A DNA stretch of 64,000 nucleotides from Pararhodobacter sp. (lineage in GTDB: Bacteria > Pseudomonadota > Alphaproteobacteria > Rhodobacterales > Rhodobacteraceae), in NCBI RefSeq assembly GCF_034676545.1, contig NZ_JAUCBZ010000015.1:2883001-2947000 (forward strand), read 5' to 3'. Positions 28,453 through 37,498 of this stretch are shown here, piece by piece. The stretch's first letter is position 1. Each line of letters begins with the position of its first letter. The notes beneath the pieces were generated by a model. The model made no database searches. It was not told where the DNA came from and worked only from the letters and a program-made list of their open reading frames with translations. The position numbers and the translations under genes were made by a program.

Positions 28453-29312
28453 ACTGGCTCTTTCAGGTTCAGTCGCATCGCGTCGATCAGCCGACGCCAC
28501 ACCGCGCGATGCCGGTTGCGATAATGGATGACAGCCAGAACCGGCTGCGTCAATTCCGGCGCGTCGAGGATCCGCGTCATCAACCCGTCGGCGATGAGCG
28601 TCGCGGCGACCGGTTCTTGCAGATAGGCCGCATGGCGATACGAGGTGATCAACGCCTGAACCGCAACGCTTTGCCCGGCAGCGAGCCGCGGCATACTGAG
28701 CTGCGGCAACAGCGCCGCATGGGTGCGCTCCATCGCGGCGGAGATATTGGCGAAAACATAGGTCTCGGCGGTAATGTCCGACACTTTGGTCAAGCCCGAG
28801 TCGCGCGGCGCGACCATGCAATAGGTCAACTCGCCCAGGGTTTCAAAATGCAGATCCGGCGCGGGATAAGGGGTGAAGATCAGCGCCAGATCCAGTTGCC
28901 CGCTCTGCACATCACGGCACATCTGCGCGGAATAATCAGCCTCGATATACAGCGCGGCCTGCGGCAGATGCGCGTGCACCCGTTTGACCCAGCGCGCCGG
29001 GTCATTGGCGGCCAGATCATGCTGCAACCCCAGCCGGATGGTCATCGCATTGCCGCCAGAGCCACGCGCGGCGGCGCGGGCCTCGGTCATGGCGTGGCGC
29101 AGGCTGCGGGCGTGAGGCTCGAACCGCAAGCCTTCGGTGGTCAATTCGCACCCGGCGCGCGACCGCCGCAACAGGCTGACGCCCATCGCGCGTTCCAGCG
29201 CCGCGACCCGGCCCGACACGGTGGATTGCGTCACGCCAAGACGCTCGGCGGTGCGGTTGAAGCTGTGGGTCTCGCACAGGTCGAGAAAGGTGTCGATCTG
29301 TTCAGAACGCAT
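28449..29312 (-). CDS. LysR-family transcriptional regulator
   Basis: A 287-residue regulator: winged HTH at residues 1-60 (FLDLCETHSFNRTAERLGVTQSTVSGRVAALE) and a periplasmic-binding-like effector domain from about 90. It is in the same operon as the downstream hydrolase, with a 4-base overlap, and may control it. It lies 36 bases after cobU on the same strand but is not an evident cobalamin gene. Confidence 0.9.
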   Translation of the reverse strand: MRSEQIDTFLDLCETHSFNRTAERLGVTQSTVSGRVAALERAMGVSLLRRSRAGCELTTEGLRFEPHARSLRHAMTEARAAARGSGGNAMTIRLGLQHDLAANDPARWVKRVHAHLPQAALYIEADYSAQMCRDVQSGQLDLALIFTPYPAPDLHFETLGELTYCMVAPRDSGLTKVSDITAETYVFANISAAMERTHAALLPQLSMPRLAAGQSVAVQALITSYRHAAYLQEPVAATLIADGLMTRILDAPELTQPVLAVIHYRNRHRAVWRRLIDAMRLNLKEPV

Positions 29313-29348
29313 GGGCGCGCCCGGTTTGTGGCGGACGATGACGGCGGT

Positions 29349-29879
29349 TCATAACGTCCCCTTGAGCGCAATCGGCAACCCGGCGGCCACGAACACCACC
29401 CGCGTGGCCTGAGCGGCCAGATCCTGATTGAGCCGCCCCGCCGCATCCCGAAACCGTCGCGCCAGAGCGTTGTCGGGCACGATGCCCAAGCCGACCTCAT
29501 TGGCGACCGCCACAATCGGCGCCGTGCGTGCGGCAATCGCCGCGCCGAGGGCGCGGGATTGGTCGGTCAGATCGCTCTCGGCCAGCAGGTGGTTGGTCAA
29601 CCACAGCGTGAGGCAGTCAATCAGGACCGGCGTGTCCGCGGGCAGCGCGCCAAGGGTTGTGGCCAGATCCAGCGGTGCCTCGAGCGTGTGCCACCCCTGC
29701 CCGTCGCGGGCGGTTTGGTGGTCCTTGATACGGGCGCGCATCTCGTCATCCCAGGCCTCGGCGGTGGCGATATAAGTGGGTGCGCGACCGGCAGCCGAAT
29801 GTCGCAAAAGCCGTTCCGCGACGGCGCTTTTCCCCGACCGCGCGCCCCCCAGAACCAGTGTGAACCCGTCGTCACTCAT
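29349..29879 (-). CDS. cobU: Adenosylcobinamide kinase / guanylyltransferase
   Basis: A 176-residue enzyme that phosphorylates adenosylcobinamide and adds GMP to activate the nucleotide loop of cobalamin. The P-loop is LVLGGARSGKS, followed by TYIATAEAWDDEMRARIKDH with the guanylylated histidine region, and NEVGLGIVPDN near the end. The start overlaps cobC by 4 bases. The Pseudomonas naming would be cobP. Confidence 0.94.
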   Translation of the reverse strand: MSDDGFTLVLGGARSGKSAVAERLLRHSAAGRAPTYIATAEAWDDEMRARIKDHQTARDGQGWHTLEAPLDLATTLGALPADTPVLIDCLTLWLTNHLLAESDLTDQSRALGAAIAARTAPIVAVANEVGLGIVPDNALARRFRDAAGRLNQDLAAQATRVVFVAAGLPIALKGTL

Positions 29880-30397
29880 CCCCAGGAAACCTGCCGCCAC
29901 TGGCCAAACTCGGTGTTGGCCTTCCATCCTTTCGGGTCGCCCCGTGCCGCCAAAGCCGCGCGGATAACGCCCGAATGCGTCACCGCCAGAACCGGGCACG
30001 CGCCCTGCACCAGTCGATCGAGCGTCGTGCGCACCCGGCCGGCCAGATCCGCGACACTCTCGCCGCCGTGGGGCTTGGCGTTCTGAAAATCCTCGGCCCA
30101 TTGGTCGATCTGAGCACGCGGAAGCTCCGCCCAGGGCCGATTTTCCCACGCGCCGAAATCCATCTCGATCAGGCCGGGGTCGATCTCGACCCGGTGTTGA
30201 CGCGCGCGGCCAATCGCCTCGGCCAGTTGTCGGCACCGCGTGAGGGGGGACGAAACAATACGCATCACGGGCGGCAATTCGGCCAGCAGCCGCGTGACCT
30301 CGACATCAAGACCCGGTGCCAACGGCAGATCAGTGCGGCCATAGCAGACACCCTCTGCCCCCTGCGGGATCGTATGTCGCAGCAAAATCAAAGACAT
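29876..30397 (-). CDS. cobC: Histidine phosphatase, probable alpha-ribazole phosphatase
   Basis: A 173-residue phosphoglycerate-mutase-like phosphatase: RHT motif in SLILLRHTIPQ (phospho-His), SSPLTRCRQLAEAIG, EMDFGAWENR and the second histidine in VTHSGVIRA. Its place between cobS and cobU with overlapping ends supports removal of phosphate from alpha-ribazole phosphate or cobalamin phosphate. Sequence alone would only give the superfamily. Confidence 0.88.
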   Translation of the reverse strand: MSLILLRHTIPQGAEGVCYGRTDLPLAPGLDVEVTRLLAELPPVMRIVSSPLTRCRQLAEAIGRARQHRVEIDPGLIEMDFGAWENRPWAELPRAQIDQWAEDFQNAKPHGGESVADLAGRVRTTLDRLVQGACPVLAVTHSGVIRAALAARGDPKGWKANTEFGQWRQVSWG

Positions 30398-31119
30398 GCC
30401 AAGAGCCCCAGCAAAAACCCGACGTCACCCAAGACCTGCGCCGCACCAAAGGCGTCTCCGGTCAGACCGCCAATGCGCCGCATCATCCACAGGCGCACAA
30501 GCCAGACGGACAGGATCAACCCGGCCAGACCACCGAACACCGCCCAGCCCGCATGATACCCCATCAGCGCCAGGGAAACCAACAGCGTTGCGCCCAACAC
30601 CGCCGCCCCTTGCGGGCCAAAGGGCCCGGTCATGCCGGTGGCCGCGCCCGAGGCGCGCGCGTAAGGCCCGGCGCGCAACAAAAGCGCCATCATCACGCGG
30701 CTCAACCCCTGCCCGGCTATCAAACTCACAACCACCAGCGGACCAAGCGCCGCCAGCGCCAGAATCCGCGCCGCCAGCGCCAACCCGAGCGCCAGCGCGC
30801 CGAAACTGCCGATCCGGCTGTCGCGCATGATCTCCAGCGCGCGCTCTTTCGGTCGGCCAGAGCCGAGGCCGTCAAACACATCCGCCACGCCATCTTCGTG
30901 CAAACCGCCGGTGATCAGCAGGCCAGCCGCGACCGTCACCAGCGCGGCAAGGGTCGCGGGCCAGAGCGCGTCGGCCACAACAAAGACCAACGCCAGGAGC
31001 GCGCCGATCAGCAGGCCTACCACGCCAAACCACGCCGGAGCGCAGGCGAAATCCTCGGCCTCGAGCCGCCCGCTGGGAAGGCGCGTCAGAAAAGCCAGGG
31101 CCGCGCGCAGTCCGCGCAT
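30388..31119 (-). CDS. cobS: Cobalamin synthase (adenosylcobinamide-GDP ribazoletransferase)
   Basis: A 243-residue inner-membrane enzyme with several hydrophobic helices. The conserved GLHEDGVADVFDGLGSGRPKER loop binds metal and substrate, and KERALEIMRDSRIGSFGALAL follows. It joins alpha-ribazole to AdoCbi-GDP. It overlaps cobC by 10 bases and follows cobT by 3 bases. In the Pseudomonas nomenclature this is cobV. Confidence 0.95.
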   Translation of the reverse strand: MRGLRAALAFLTRLPSGRLEAEDFACAPAWFGVVGLLIGALLALVFVVADALWPATLAALVTVAAGLLITGGLHEDGVADVFDGLGSGRPKERALEIMRDSRIGSFGALALGLALAARILALAALGPLVVVSLIAGQGLSRVMMALLLRAGPYARASGAATGMTGPFGPQGAAVLGATLLVSLALMGYHAGWAVFGGLAGLILSVWLVRLWMMRRIGGLTGDAFGAAQVLGDVGFLLGLLACL

Positions 31120-31122
31120 CCG

Positions 31123-32130
31123 TCAGTCCAGGTTCGAGACGCCAGCGGCCTCGAAGCTTGCCATGTCGGTCATCATCGCCGCCGCGGCCTTCAACAACGG
31201 CCAGGCCAGCAACGCACCCGTCCCTTCGCCCAGACGCATTTCGAGATGCAAAAGCGGTTTGGCGTCAAGATAGGTCAACAGCGCGCGATGCCCGGATTCG
31301 TGCGATTGATGCGCGAACACCATCGCCGCCCGGGTCTCGGGCTGCAACGCCACGGCCAGAACCGCCGCCGCCGTGGCAATGAAGCCGTCAACCAGGATCA
31401 CCCGGCCCGAGCGCGCCGTTTCCATCATCGCGCCGGCGATCATCACGATCTCGAACCCGCCATATTCCGCCATCGCCTGCTCGGCGCTCAAGGCACCGGT
31501 GCGGGCGGCCGCCTTGGTCAGAATGGCCAGTTTGTTGGCCAGTCCCGCATCATCCAGACCGGTGCCGCGGCCCACCAGCTCCGGCAAGGCGATGCCGGTC
31601 AACTTGTGGGCCAGCGCAGCCGCGGTGGCCGTGTTGGCAATGCCCATTTCACCAAAGGCCAAGGCCTCTCCGGTCGCGGATTGCGCCACGGCGGCGCCCC
31701 GATCGAGGGCCATGCGGGCCTGTTCGGGTGTCATTGCAGGCTGGGTCAGGAAATTGGCGGTGCCCGCGGCAATGCGATGATTGATCAGTGCCGGATGCGC
31801 AATCGCCTCGCCCGCGACACCGGCGTCCACAACCTGCAACGTCACGCCGTTCACCTTGGCAAACACGTTGGCCGCCGCCCCGTCAGACAGGAAATTCAGC
31901 ACCATCTGCCCGGTGACCGCCTGCGGGAACGCAGACACGCCCGCTTGTGCAATGCCGTGATCCGCTGCGAAAATCGTCAGCGTGCAGCCGCGCATGACCG
32001 GCGCCACGGTTTTCTGAACCTGCGCGATTTGCGCGGCTAGGTCTTCGATGCGCCCCAGCGCGCCGAGCGGCTTGGTTTTGGTATCAATCGTCTGGCGAAT
32101 CTGGGCGTTCAGGTCGGCGGTGTCAGGCAT
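31123..32130 (-). CDS. cobT: Nicotinate-nucleotide-dimethylbenzimidazole phosphoribosyltransferase
   Basis: Makes alpha-ribazole phosphate from DMB and nicotinate mononucleotide. The product is 335 residues from MPDTADLNAQIRQ (or 339 from an ATG at 32142). Visible motifs: TKPLGALGRIEDLA, FAADHGIAQAGVSAFP, GMGIANTATAAAL-type glycine segment, and the catalytic glutamate region RLGEGTGALLAW near the end. It heads the cobT-cobS-cobC-cobU run; the upstream gap is only ~100 bases and shows no convincing B12 riboswitch. Confidence 0.95.
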   Translation of the reverse strand: MPDTADLNAQIRQTIDTKTKPLGALGRIEDLAAQIAQVQKTVAPVMRGCTLTIFAADHGIAQAGVSAFPQAVTGQMVLNFLSDGAAANVFAKVNGVTLQVVDAGVAGEAIAHPALINHRIAAGTANFLTQPAMTPEQARMALDRGAAVAQSATGEALAFGEMGIANTATAAALAHKLTGIALPELVGRGTGLDDAGLANKLAILTKAAARTGALSAEQAMAEYGGFEIVMIAGAMMETARSGRVILVDGFIATAAAVLAVALQPETRAAMVFAHQSHESGHRALLTYLDAKPLLHLEMRLGEGTGALLAWPLLKAAAAMMTDMASFEAAGVSNLD

Positions 32131-32234
32131 CGGTGCATCCATTCAAAAGGTTGCGACCTTCCTAACAGCCCATCTTCCGGGTGCAAGACCGACCGCGACA
32201 CGCGGGCACCGAGACACGACACGATGGGCGATGA

Positions 32235-34715
32235 TCATGCCACGAGTTGCGTGTCAATTGCGTCGCACAAGTCATGAAGGGAAAACGGTTTTCCCAAAAA
32301 CAGCGCATGCGGGATCCGGGACAGGGCCTCGCTGAGCGTGTCCTCGGTATAGCCCGAAACGAAGACAACCGGCGTCCCCTGCCGGTCAATCAACGCCTGC
32401 GAGACCCAGCCGGGGCCGTCGATACCGGGCATGATGACATCCGTCACAAACAGGTCGATGCGCAGCGCCTGATCCTCCAGGAACTCCAACGCCTGTTCAC
32501 CGTCCTGCGCCTCGAACACCTGATAGCCCTGGAGCCGCAGCGCCCGCGCGGCAAATGCGCGCACCGGGGCTTCGTCTTCGACCAGCAGGATTGTCCCGCC
32601 CCGCAAGGTCTGAACCGGAGGAGTCCTGGCAGGTTCTATTGGGGTTGGCGCAGGGGCGTGGTCAATGATTTCGGGGAGCCGCTCATCGGATCGCGCGTGT
32701 TCGGCCTCTGTCGTCGAATCGCTCTGCTCTGTGTGCCTCGGCTCGGCGTGCCGCTCTTGGTGCGGCGTTTCTTCGGTTCGCTCCGCCGCGGTCGCGCTGG
32801 CAAAATACAAGGTGAAAACCGTGCCCGACCCCTCCACACTTTGTGCGAAAATGTAGCCACCCATTTGTTTGACAATGCCATAGGCCGTCGACAACCCAAG
32901 CCCCGTCCCTTCGCCCAGGCGTTTTGTGGTGAAGAAGGGCTCGAAAATCTTGTCCATATTTGAGGCAGGAATACCAACGCCCTGGTCAATAACGCGAATG
33001 ATCGCATACTCCCCCGCGGGGATCCGCGCGCGACCGATTTCAAGTTCTGCGTCGAACTGCTGCGCTTCGGTCTCTACCCGAATAGTGCCGCCCATCGGCA
33101 TCGCATCACGCGCATTCACAACCAGATTTATGATCACTTGTTCAAGCTGGCGGCGGTCCGCACGGATGCTCGTCAACGCGGGATCATGGGACAATTCAAG
33201 GTTGATCCGCTCGCCCACGAGTCGCGTCAGCAAATGGGTGAGTTCTTCAAGGAGGCTCTCAAGACTCAGCGTTTCGGGCTTCATGGTCTGCTTGCGCGAA
33301 AACGCCAGCAGTTGCCGCACAAGCGCCGCCGCACGGTTGGCGTTCTGATGAATTTGCAAGAGATCGTCATAGTCCGGATGAAAGCGATCGCGATTTATCA
33401 AAAGCAGATCGCAATGCCCCGAGATCGCCGTCAACAGGTTGTTGAAATCATGTGCAACACCGCCTGCAAGCTGCCCAATCGCCTGCATTTTTTGACTTTG
33501 TACAAACCGCGCCTCGAGGGATTTGAGCTCGGTGGCATCCGAAATGACGGCAACCAGGTTGCCTTTCTCGCCCGACGCCCCAACCCGGCGCAGGATAATC
33601 TGGACATAGGTCTCCACCCCCGCCAAGGAGGCTCGAAGCACTTCGGGTCGCCCAAGCGCGCGACCGGCCTGGGCATCCGCCAGCCAATCCGCGACGGGGC
33701 GCCCCAAGCCCTCGACAATTTGCCAAAAATACCGTGTTTCGTCGGCGCTGAGCGCCAGGAGGGAGCGCGCGAGACGATTGGTTCCGGCGATGCGCCCCTC
33801 CGAATCGAGCTGCAACAACGCGACCGGAATCTCTTCGAAATCCGTGACATGCGGGGCTTTTACCTCAAATCCCAGCGCGTGTGGTGAGACCAGCAATATG
33901 TCTTCCAATCCGTCGCTGGCGACACCGCAGATTGCGTGCATGGCTTTTCCGGACGGCAATGTCACCAGCGCGCCCGTTCCATCCATCGCCTGTGCATGGG
34001 CAGCATCCTGAGCGATCGCCACAAAGGCGCAATCGTCCGCCAATGCCCGCGCCGCGGCATTTGCGCAGACCAGATCACCGTCCAACGTCAGAATGGGCAG
34101 ACCGACAGCATCCAACCCTCGCAATGTGCGGTTGTCCTGAGCCATCAAACGCCAGACAATTGCCGCTCCGGCCCCTCCAGAACGATGCGCAACAACCCGT
34201 AGTGTTTTGTTTTTACGCGTCAATTCCCGCTTGCTTTGCCCTAGATGCTGAACGTCGGACAGCATGCCTGAAATCAACCTTTGGGGATCAACGCACCATT
34301 CCGCCAAATATTCTGCCAACGGTCTTGTTGCACCTGCCGCGATATTCGCGACAACAACGGCGCCCGTCGTATCGGTAACGATAACGGGATCTGGATCTGC
34401 TTTAAGTAACGTTGATACAGACTTGGAATCTCTCTGAATATCAATCGTCTGACGTTTATGAATCCAAGCCGAGGTTCCGCCGAGAAGCATGACACTGCCG
34501 CCCGCTGCGCCAAGAATCATGGCCCAGAACGAGGCACCCAGCAACGCAATCAAGATCGCAACAATCACCCCGAGCAACCCCCCGAGAAACACGGGCTTCG
34601 ACACCGGTGACAGACGCAACAAAGGCGCCAGCAACGACTGGGTTTCGATCCGCGCAGAGCGGCGTAGACTTGCTTCCATGGGCGACGACTCAGCGTTTCT
34701 GACGGGGGCTGGCAT
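32235..34715 (-). CDS. cckA: Hybrid histidine kinase CckA
   Basis: An 826-residue sensor kinase at the top of the CckA-ChpT-CtrA phosphorelay, which in Rhodobacterales controls motility and gene-transfer-agent production. Two membrane helices (~44-85) are followed by PAS-like regions, the H-box QLAGGVAHDFNNLLTAISGH with phospho-His 422, the ATPase domain (NLVVNARDAMP, GVGIPASNMDKIFEPFFTTK, GTGLGLSTAYG), an Ala/Glu/Pro linker and a receiver domain with phospho-acceptor D759 in TDVIMPG. The family's typical architecture is complete. The start is uncertain; ATG 34679 is possible. Confidence 0.93.
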   Translation of the reverse strand: MPAPVRNAESSPMEASLRRSARIETQSLLAPLLRLSPVSKPVFLGGLLGVIVAILIALLGASFWAMILGAAGGSVMLLGGTSAWIHKRQTIDIQRDSKSVSTLLKADPDPVIVTDTTGAVVVANIAAGATRPLAEYLAEWCVDPQRLISGMLSDVQHLGQSKRELTRKNKTLRVVAHRSGGAGAAIVWRLMAQDNRTLRGLDAVGLPILTLDGDLVCANAAARALADDCAFVAIAQDAAHAQAMDGTGALVTLPSGKAMHAICGVASDGLEDILLVSPHALGFEVKAPHVTDFEEIPVALLQLDSEGRIAGTNRLARSLLALSADETRYFWQIVEGLGRPVADWLADAQAGRALGRPEVLRASLAGVETYVQIILRRVGASGEKGNLVAVISDATELKSLEARFVQSQKMQAIGQLAGGVAHDFNNLLTAISGHCDLLLINRDRFHPDYDDLLQIHQNANRAAALVRQLLAFSRKQTMKPETLSLESLLEELTHLLTRLVGERINLELSHDPALTSIRADRRQLEQVIINLVVNARDAMPMGGTIRVETEAQQFDAELEIGRARIPAGEYAIIRVIDQGVGIPASNMDKIFEPFFTTKRLGEGTGLGLSTAYGIVKQMGGYIFAQSVEGSGTVFTLYFASATAAERTEETPHQERHAEPRHTEQSDSTTEAEHARSDERLPEIIDHAPAPTPIEPARTPPVQTLRGGTILLVEDEAPVRAFAARALRLQGYQVFEAQDGEQALEFLEDQALRIDLFVTDVIMPGIDGPGWVSQALIDRQGTPVVFVSGYTEDTLSEALSRIPHALFLGKPFSLHDLCDAIDTQLVA

Positions 34716-34809
34716 GGTTACCGTTGTGTTCCCAAGGGGTTAAAAGGTGATTAACGATACAAACAGTACCACCTTAGGTTGTTTATGCAACCGGGAAGCG
34801 CCACTCTGT

Positions 34810-35976
34810 CTAATCGTGCTGCAACACCGCCACGAAAAAGCCGTCACCGCCATCGAGCAGGCCAAAGCGGTGCTGCGAAACGCACCGCCAATTCCGATGT
34901 GTTGCCAGAAATGCAGTAACGCGATCTTCATTTTCTTCGCGTAGAAGAGAGCAGGTTGCATAGGCCATCAGGCCCGCGGGCGCGGTATGCCCCGCGCAAA
35001 TGGAAAGGATTTGATCTTGTATTGAGGTGAGTTCCGTCAAGCGCTCCGGCGAAAACACCCATTTTGCCTCGGGGGCACGCCGCCAGCTGCCCGACCCAGA
35101 GCAAGGTACATCGGCAAAAATGGCGGACCATTGTCCGACGGGTGTTCCGTGAAGGATCTCGATTTTCGCGCCCGCACGCGCCGCGCGCAGCGGCAGGTCG
35201 CGCATGCGCGACGGCGCTGCATCATGCGCGGATACCGAAAACCCCAGTGCGGCAAGCGCCAGGGATTTGCCGCCCCCCCCGGCGCAATAATCCAGCACGG
35301 TCGCACCGCGCGGCAGATGTCGTAAAAACTCCTCGACGACAGCTTGGCTGGCCACATCCTGCAACTCCACCCGCCCCTCAAGATATGCAGGGGCGTTGCG
35401 CAATCGCCTCGGGTTCTCATGGATCTCCAAAGCCGTCGAGGCCAAGGGGTGAGGCGTTGCGACAATATCAAGGGCGTTCAACTCGGCGATTGCGCGTTCA
35501 ACACGTGTCTTCGCCACGTTGACCCGCACAAAGACCGGGGCGCGGTCGCGCATCAAGGCCAAAGTGGCGTCCGCAAGGTCGCCCAGGGCGGCGTCAAATC
35601 GTGGCAGCAGCCAATCTGGGCAATCGAGTTTTTCGCCGCGCGACAGAGCGGGCAACGGATCGTCAAAGATCGCGCGTTCATCTTCACTTAACCCGACGGG
35701 GGTATACATCTCTCCAGTCCAGTTTTCAGGCGCCCCACCGTCACCGCGCACCAGACCCAGCATGAGGGCGCGTCCCGTTTGCCCGCCACCCAGCGCCGCC
35801 GCCGATCGCCACTGTCGCACGGCGCGAAACACAAGATCGCGCACGGCCTCGCGGTCTTTGGATCCGGCATAGCGACTGGCGCGGGACCAATTGGTCAGCC
35901 CCGCTTCCAGGGGCTGGCCCTCGCGCCAGCGGTCCAGGATATCAATGGCAGCGGCTTGCCGTGCGGCTGGAGTCAT
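34810..35976 (-). CDS. RsmB/NOP-family rRNA cytosine-C5 methyltransferase
   Basis: A 388-residue SAM-dependent RNA m5C methyltransferase, probably of 16S rRNA. The N-terminal NusB-like part precedes the Rossmann core with VLDYCAGGGGKSLALA (SAM binding), the catalytic motif DVPCSGSGSWRR and the nucleophile cysteine in YATCSLLREENE. The start at 35976 has GAGGTG 6 bases before it. Downstream, cckA follows on the same strand after 94 bases. Confidence 0.9.
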   Translation of the reverse strand: MTPAARQAAAIDILDRWREGQPLEAGLTNWSRASRYAGSKDREAVRDLVFRAVRQWRSAAALGGGQTGRALMLGLVRGDGGAPENWTGEMYTPVGLSEDERAIFDDPLPALSRGEKLDCPDWLLPRFDAALGDLADATLALMRDRAPVFVRVNVAKTRVERAIAELNALDIVATPHPLASTALEIHENPRRLRNAPAYLEGRVELQDVASQAVVEEFLRHLPRGATVLDYCAGGGGKSLALAALGFSVSAHDAAPSRMRDLPLRAARAGAKIEILHGTPVGQWSAIFADVPCSGSGSWRRAPEAKWVFSPERLTELTSIQDQILSICAGHTAPAGLMAYATCSLLREENEDRVTAFLATHRNWRCVSQHRFGLLDGGDGFFVAVLQHD

Positions 35977-36085
35977 GGTTGCACCTCGTTTTGACACCTC
36001 ATGCGACGGTCACGCCCGCATGGCAAGCCCGCTTGCCCAACGATCATCTCTGCGGCACTGTGATGGCGAACAATCGGATCACGCC

Positions 36086-37261
36086 ATGCCCCTGCCCCTG
36101 AATCCCGCCTTTGCCGCAACGTTTTCGCCCCCCGTGCCCGAGGCACGCCGGTGGTTGTCCGAAATCCCTCTCCCCCCGGATCTGCCCTTGATGAACCTGT
36201 CGCAGGCCGCGCCAGTCGATCCGCCGCCTGCGGCACTGCGTCAGGCCATGGCCAAGGCACTGGAGGATGATCCCGGCATCCATCTCTATGGACCGGTGTT
36301 GGGACACCCGGCACTGCGAGAACGGCTGGCGGCCCGCACGCAAGCGCTTTACGGCGGATCCTGCAACGCCAACCAGATCGCCTTGACATCGGGCTGCAAT
36401 CAGGCCTTTTGCGCTGCCGTGGCCACGCTTGCGGCCAGCGGCGATCAAGTCATCGTGCCGACGCCGTGGTATTTCAATCACGCGATGTGGTTGTCGATGT
36501 CGGGTATCGAGGCCGTCCCGCTGCCAACCGACTCCTCCCTTTTGCCCGACATCGAAACCTGCGCCGCCTTGATCACAAAACGCACCAAGGCCATCGCTCT
36601 TGTCACGCCCAACAACCCCGGTGGCGTCGAATACCCAGCCGCCCTGCTGTCCGCATTCGCCGATCTCGCCAGCCGTCACGGCATCGCCTTGATCGTCGAT
36701 GAAACCTACCGGGATTTCCACACGCAAGACGGACCACCCCATACCCTGTTTGCCAATCCGGATTGGGACCAACATTTCATCCATTTGTATAGCTTCTCCA
36801 AAGCCTACCGCCTGACCGGTCACCGCGTGGGCGCCATCGCTGCGGCCCCGGCCCGCCTCGCGGAAATCGAAAAATTCCTCGACACGGTGACAATTTGCGT
36901 CTCGGGCCCCGGACAAATGGCCGCGCTGTGGGGGCTTGAAAACCTGCAAGACTGGCTCGCGCAGGAGCGGCGCGAAATCCTGCGCCGCCGAGAGGCCGTG
37001 ACCACCGGCATCCGGTCGCTCCGCGGATGGGATCTGCTGGGCTGCGGCGCCTATTTCGCCTATGTCCGCCATCCGTTCGACGCCGCCTCACCCGATGTCG
37101 CGAAACGGCTGCTGGCCGAGGCCGGCGTGCTGATGCTCCCAGGCACCATGTTCCGCCCCGAAACCGACCGCCGCGGCGATCAGGAACTGCGGATCGCCTT
37201 CGCCAATGCCGACCTGCCGCAGATCGCAACGCTCACGGATCGGCTTCGCGCGCTCTCGTAA
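36086..37261 (+). CDS. PLP-dependent class I/II aminotransferase
   Basis: A 391-residue fold-type I aminotransferase. The PLP lysine is in YSFSKAYRLTGHRVG, the aspartate contacting the pyridine nitrogen in IVDETYRDF, and the NNP motif in TPNNPGGVEYP; the C-terminal arginine that binds the substrate carboxylate lies in ELRIAFAN. The start ATG 36086 is chosen over an upstream frame because the family sequence begins there. The amino acid specificity cannot be told from this sequence. Confidence 0.88.
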   Translation: MPLPLNPAFAATFSPPVPEARRWLSEIPLPPDLPLMNLSQAAPVDPPPAALRQAMAKALEDDPGIHLYGPVLGHPALRERLAARTQALYGGSCNANQIALTSGCNQAFCAAVATLAASGDQVIVPTPWYFNHAMWLSMSGIEAVPLPTDSSLLPDIETCAALITKRTKAIALVTPNNPGGVEYPAALLSAFADLASRHGIALIVDETYRDFHTQDGPPHTLFANPDWDQHFIHLYSFSKAYRLTGHRVGAIAAAPARLAEIEKFLDTVTICVSGPGQMAALWGLENLQDWLAQERREILRRREAVTTGIRSLRGWDLLGCGAYFAYVRHPFDAASPDVAKRLLAEAGVLMLPGTMFRPETDRRGDQELRIAFANADLPQIATLTDRLRALS

Positions 37262-37289
37262 CGTCATCACCGCAAACAATTTCCCCCTG

Positions 37290-37376
37290 TCTTTGTTCTA
37301 AAAATATCCTGGTGGGAGGCGCGTCAGCGCCGTGGGAGGTGAAACCTCCCGGCGGGGCAAAGGGGCTCGATGCCCC
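37290..37376. repeat. Dispersed repeat box with three GC hairpins, between aminotransferase and ppiD
   Basis: In reverse orientation the box TCTTTGTTC...AATATCCTGG (37290-37316) is followed by three hairpins: GGCGC/GCGCC (37318-37331), GGGAGGT/ACCTCCC (37334-37350) and GGGGC/GCCCC (37362-37376). It is the same family as the elements at 9411-9513 and 41766-42031. It probably ends the aminotransferase transcript. Confidence 0.6.
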
Positions 37377-37498
37377 TGCGCCACGCTCCCCCCTCCACTG
37401 CGCCGATCACAGCCACGCCAGACACCCCAGCAACCCGCTTGCCCCTCGGCGCATGAGGCCATACACAGAGCCAGTCTTATCAGTCAGAGAGGGCCCCG

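Noticed and set aside
27535..28821. Longer 428-residue version of the hydrolase
   Set aside because: The extra N-terminal part overlaps the LysR coding region in another frame; the true start at 28452 has ATGA coupling.
30316..32040. 574-residue plus-strand frame over cobC-cobS-cobT
   Set aside because: It crosses three well-supported cobalamin genes on the other strand and reads as low-complexity Arg/Gln/His sequence.
32131..32234. Possible B12 riboswitch upstream of cobT
   Set aside because: Only ~100 bases are available and the conserved B12 box and core helices are not present.
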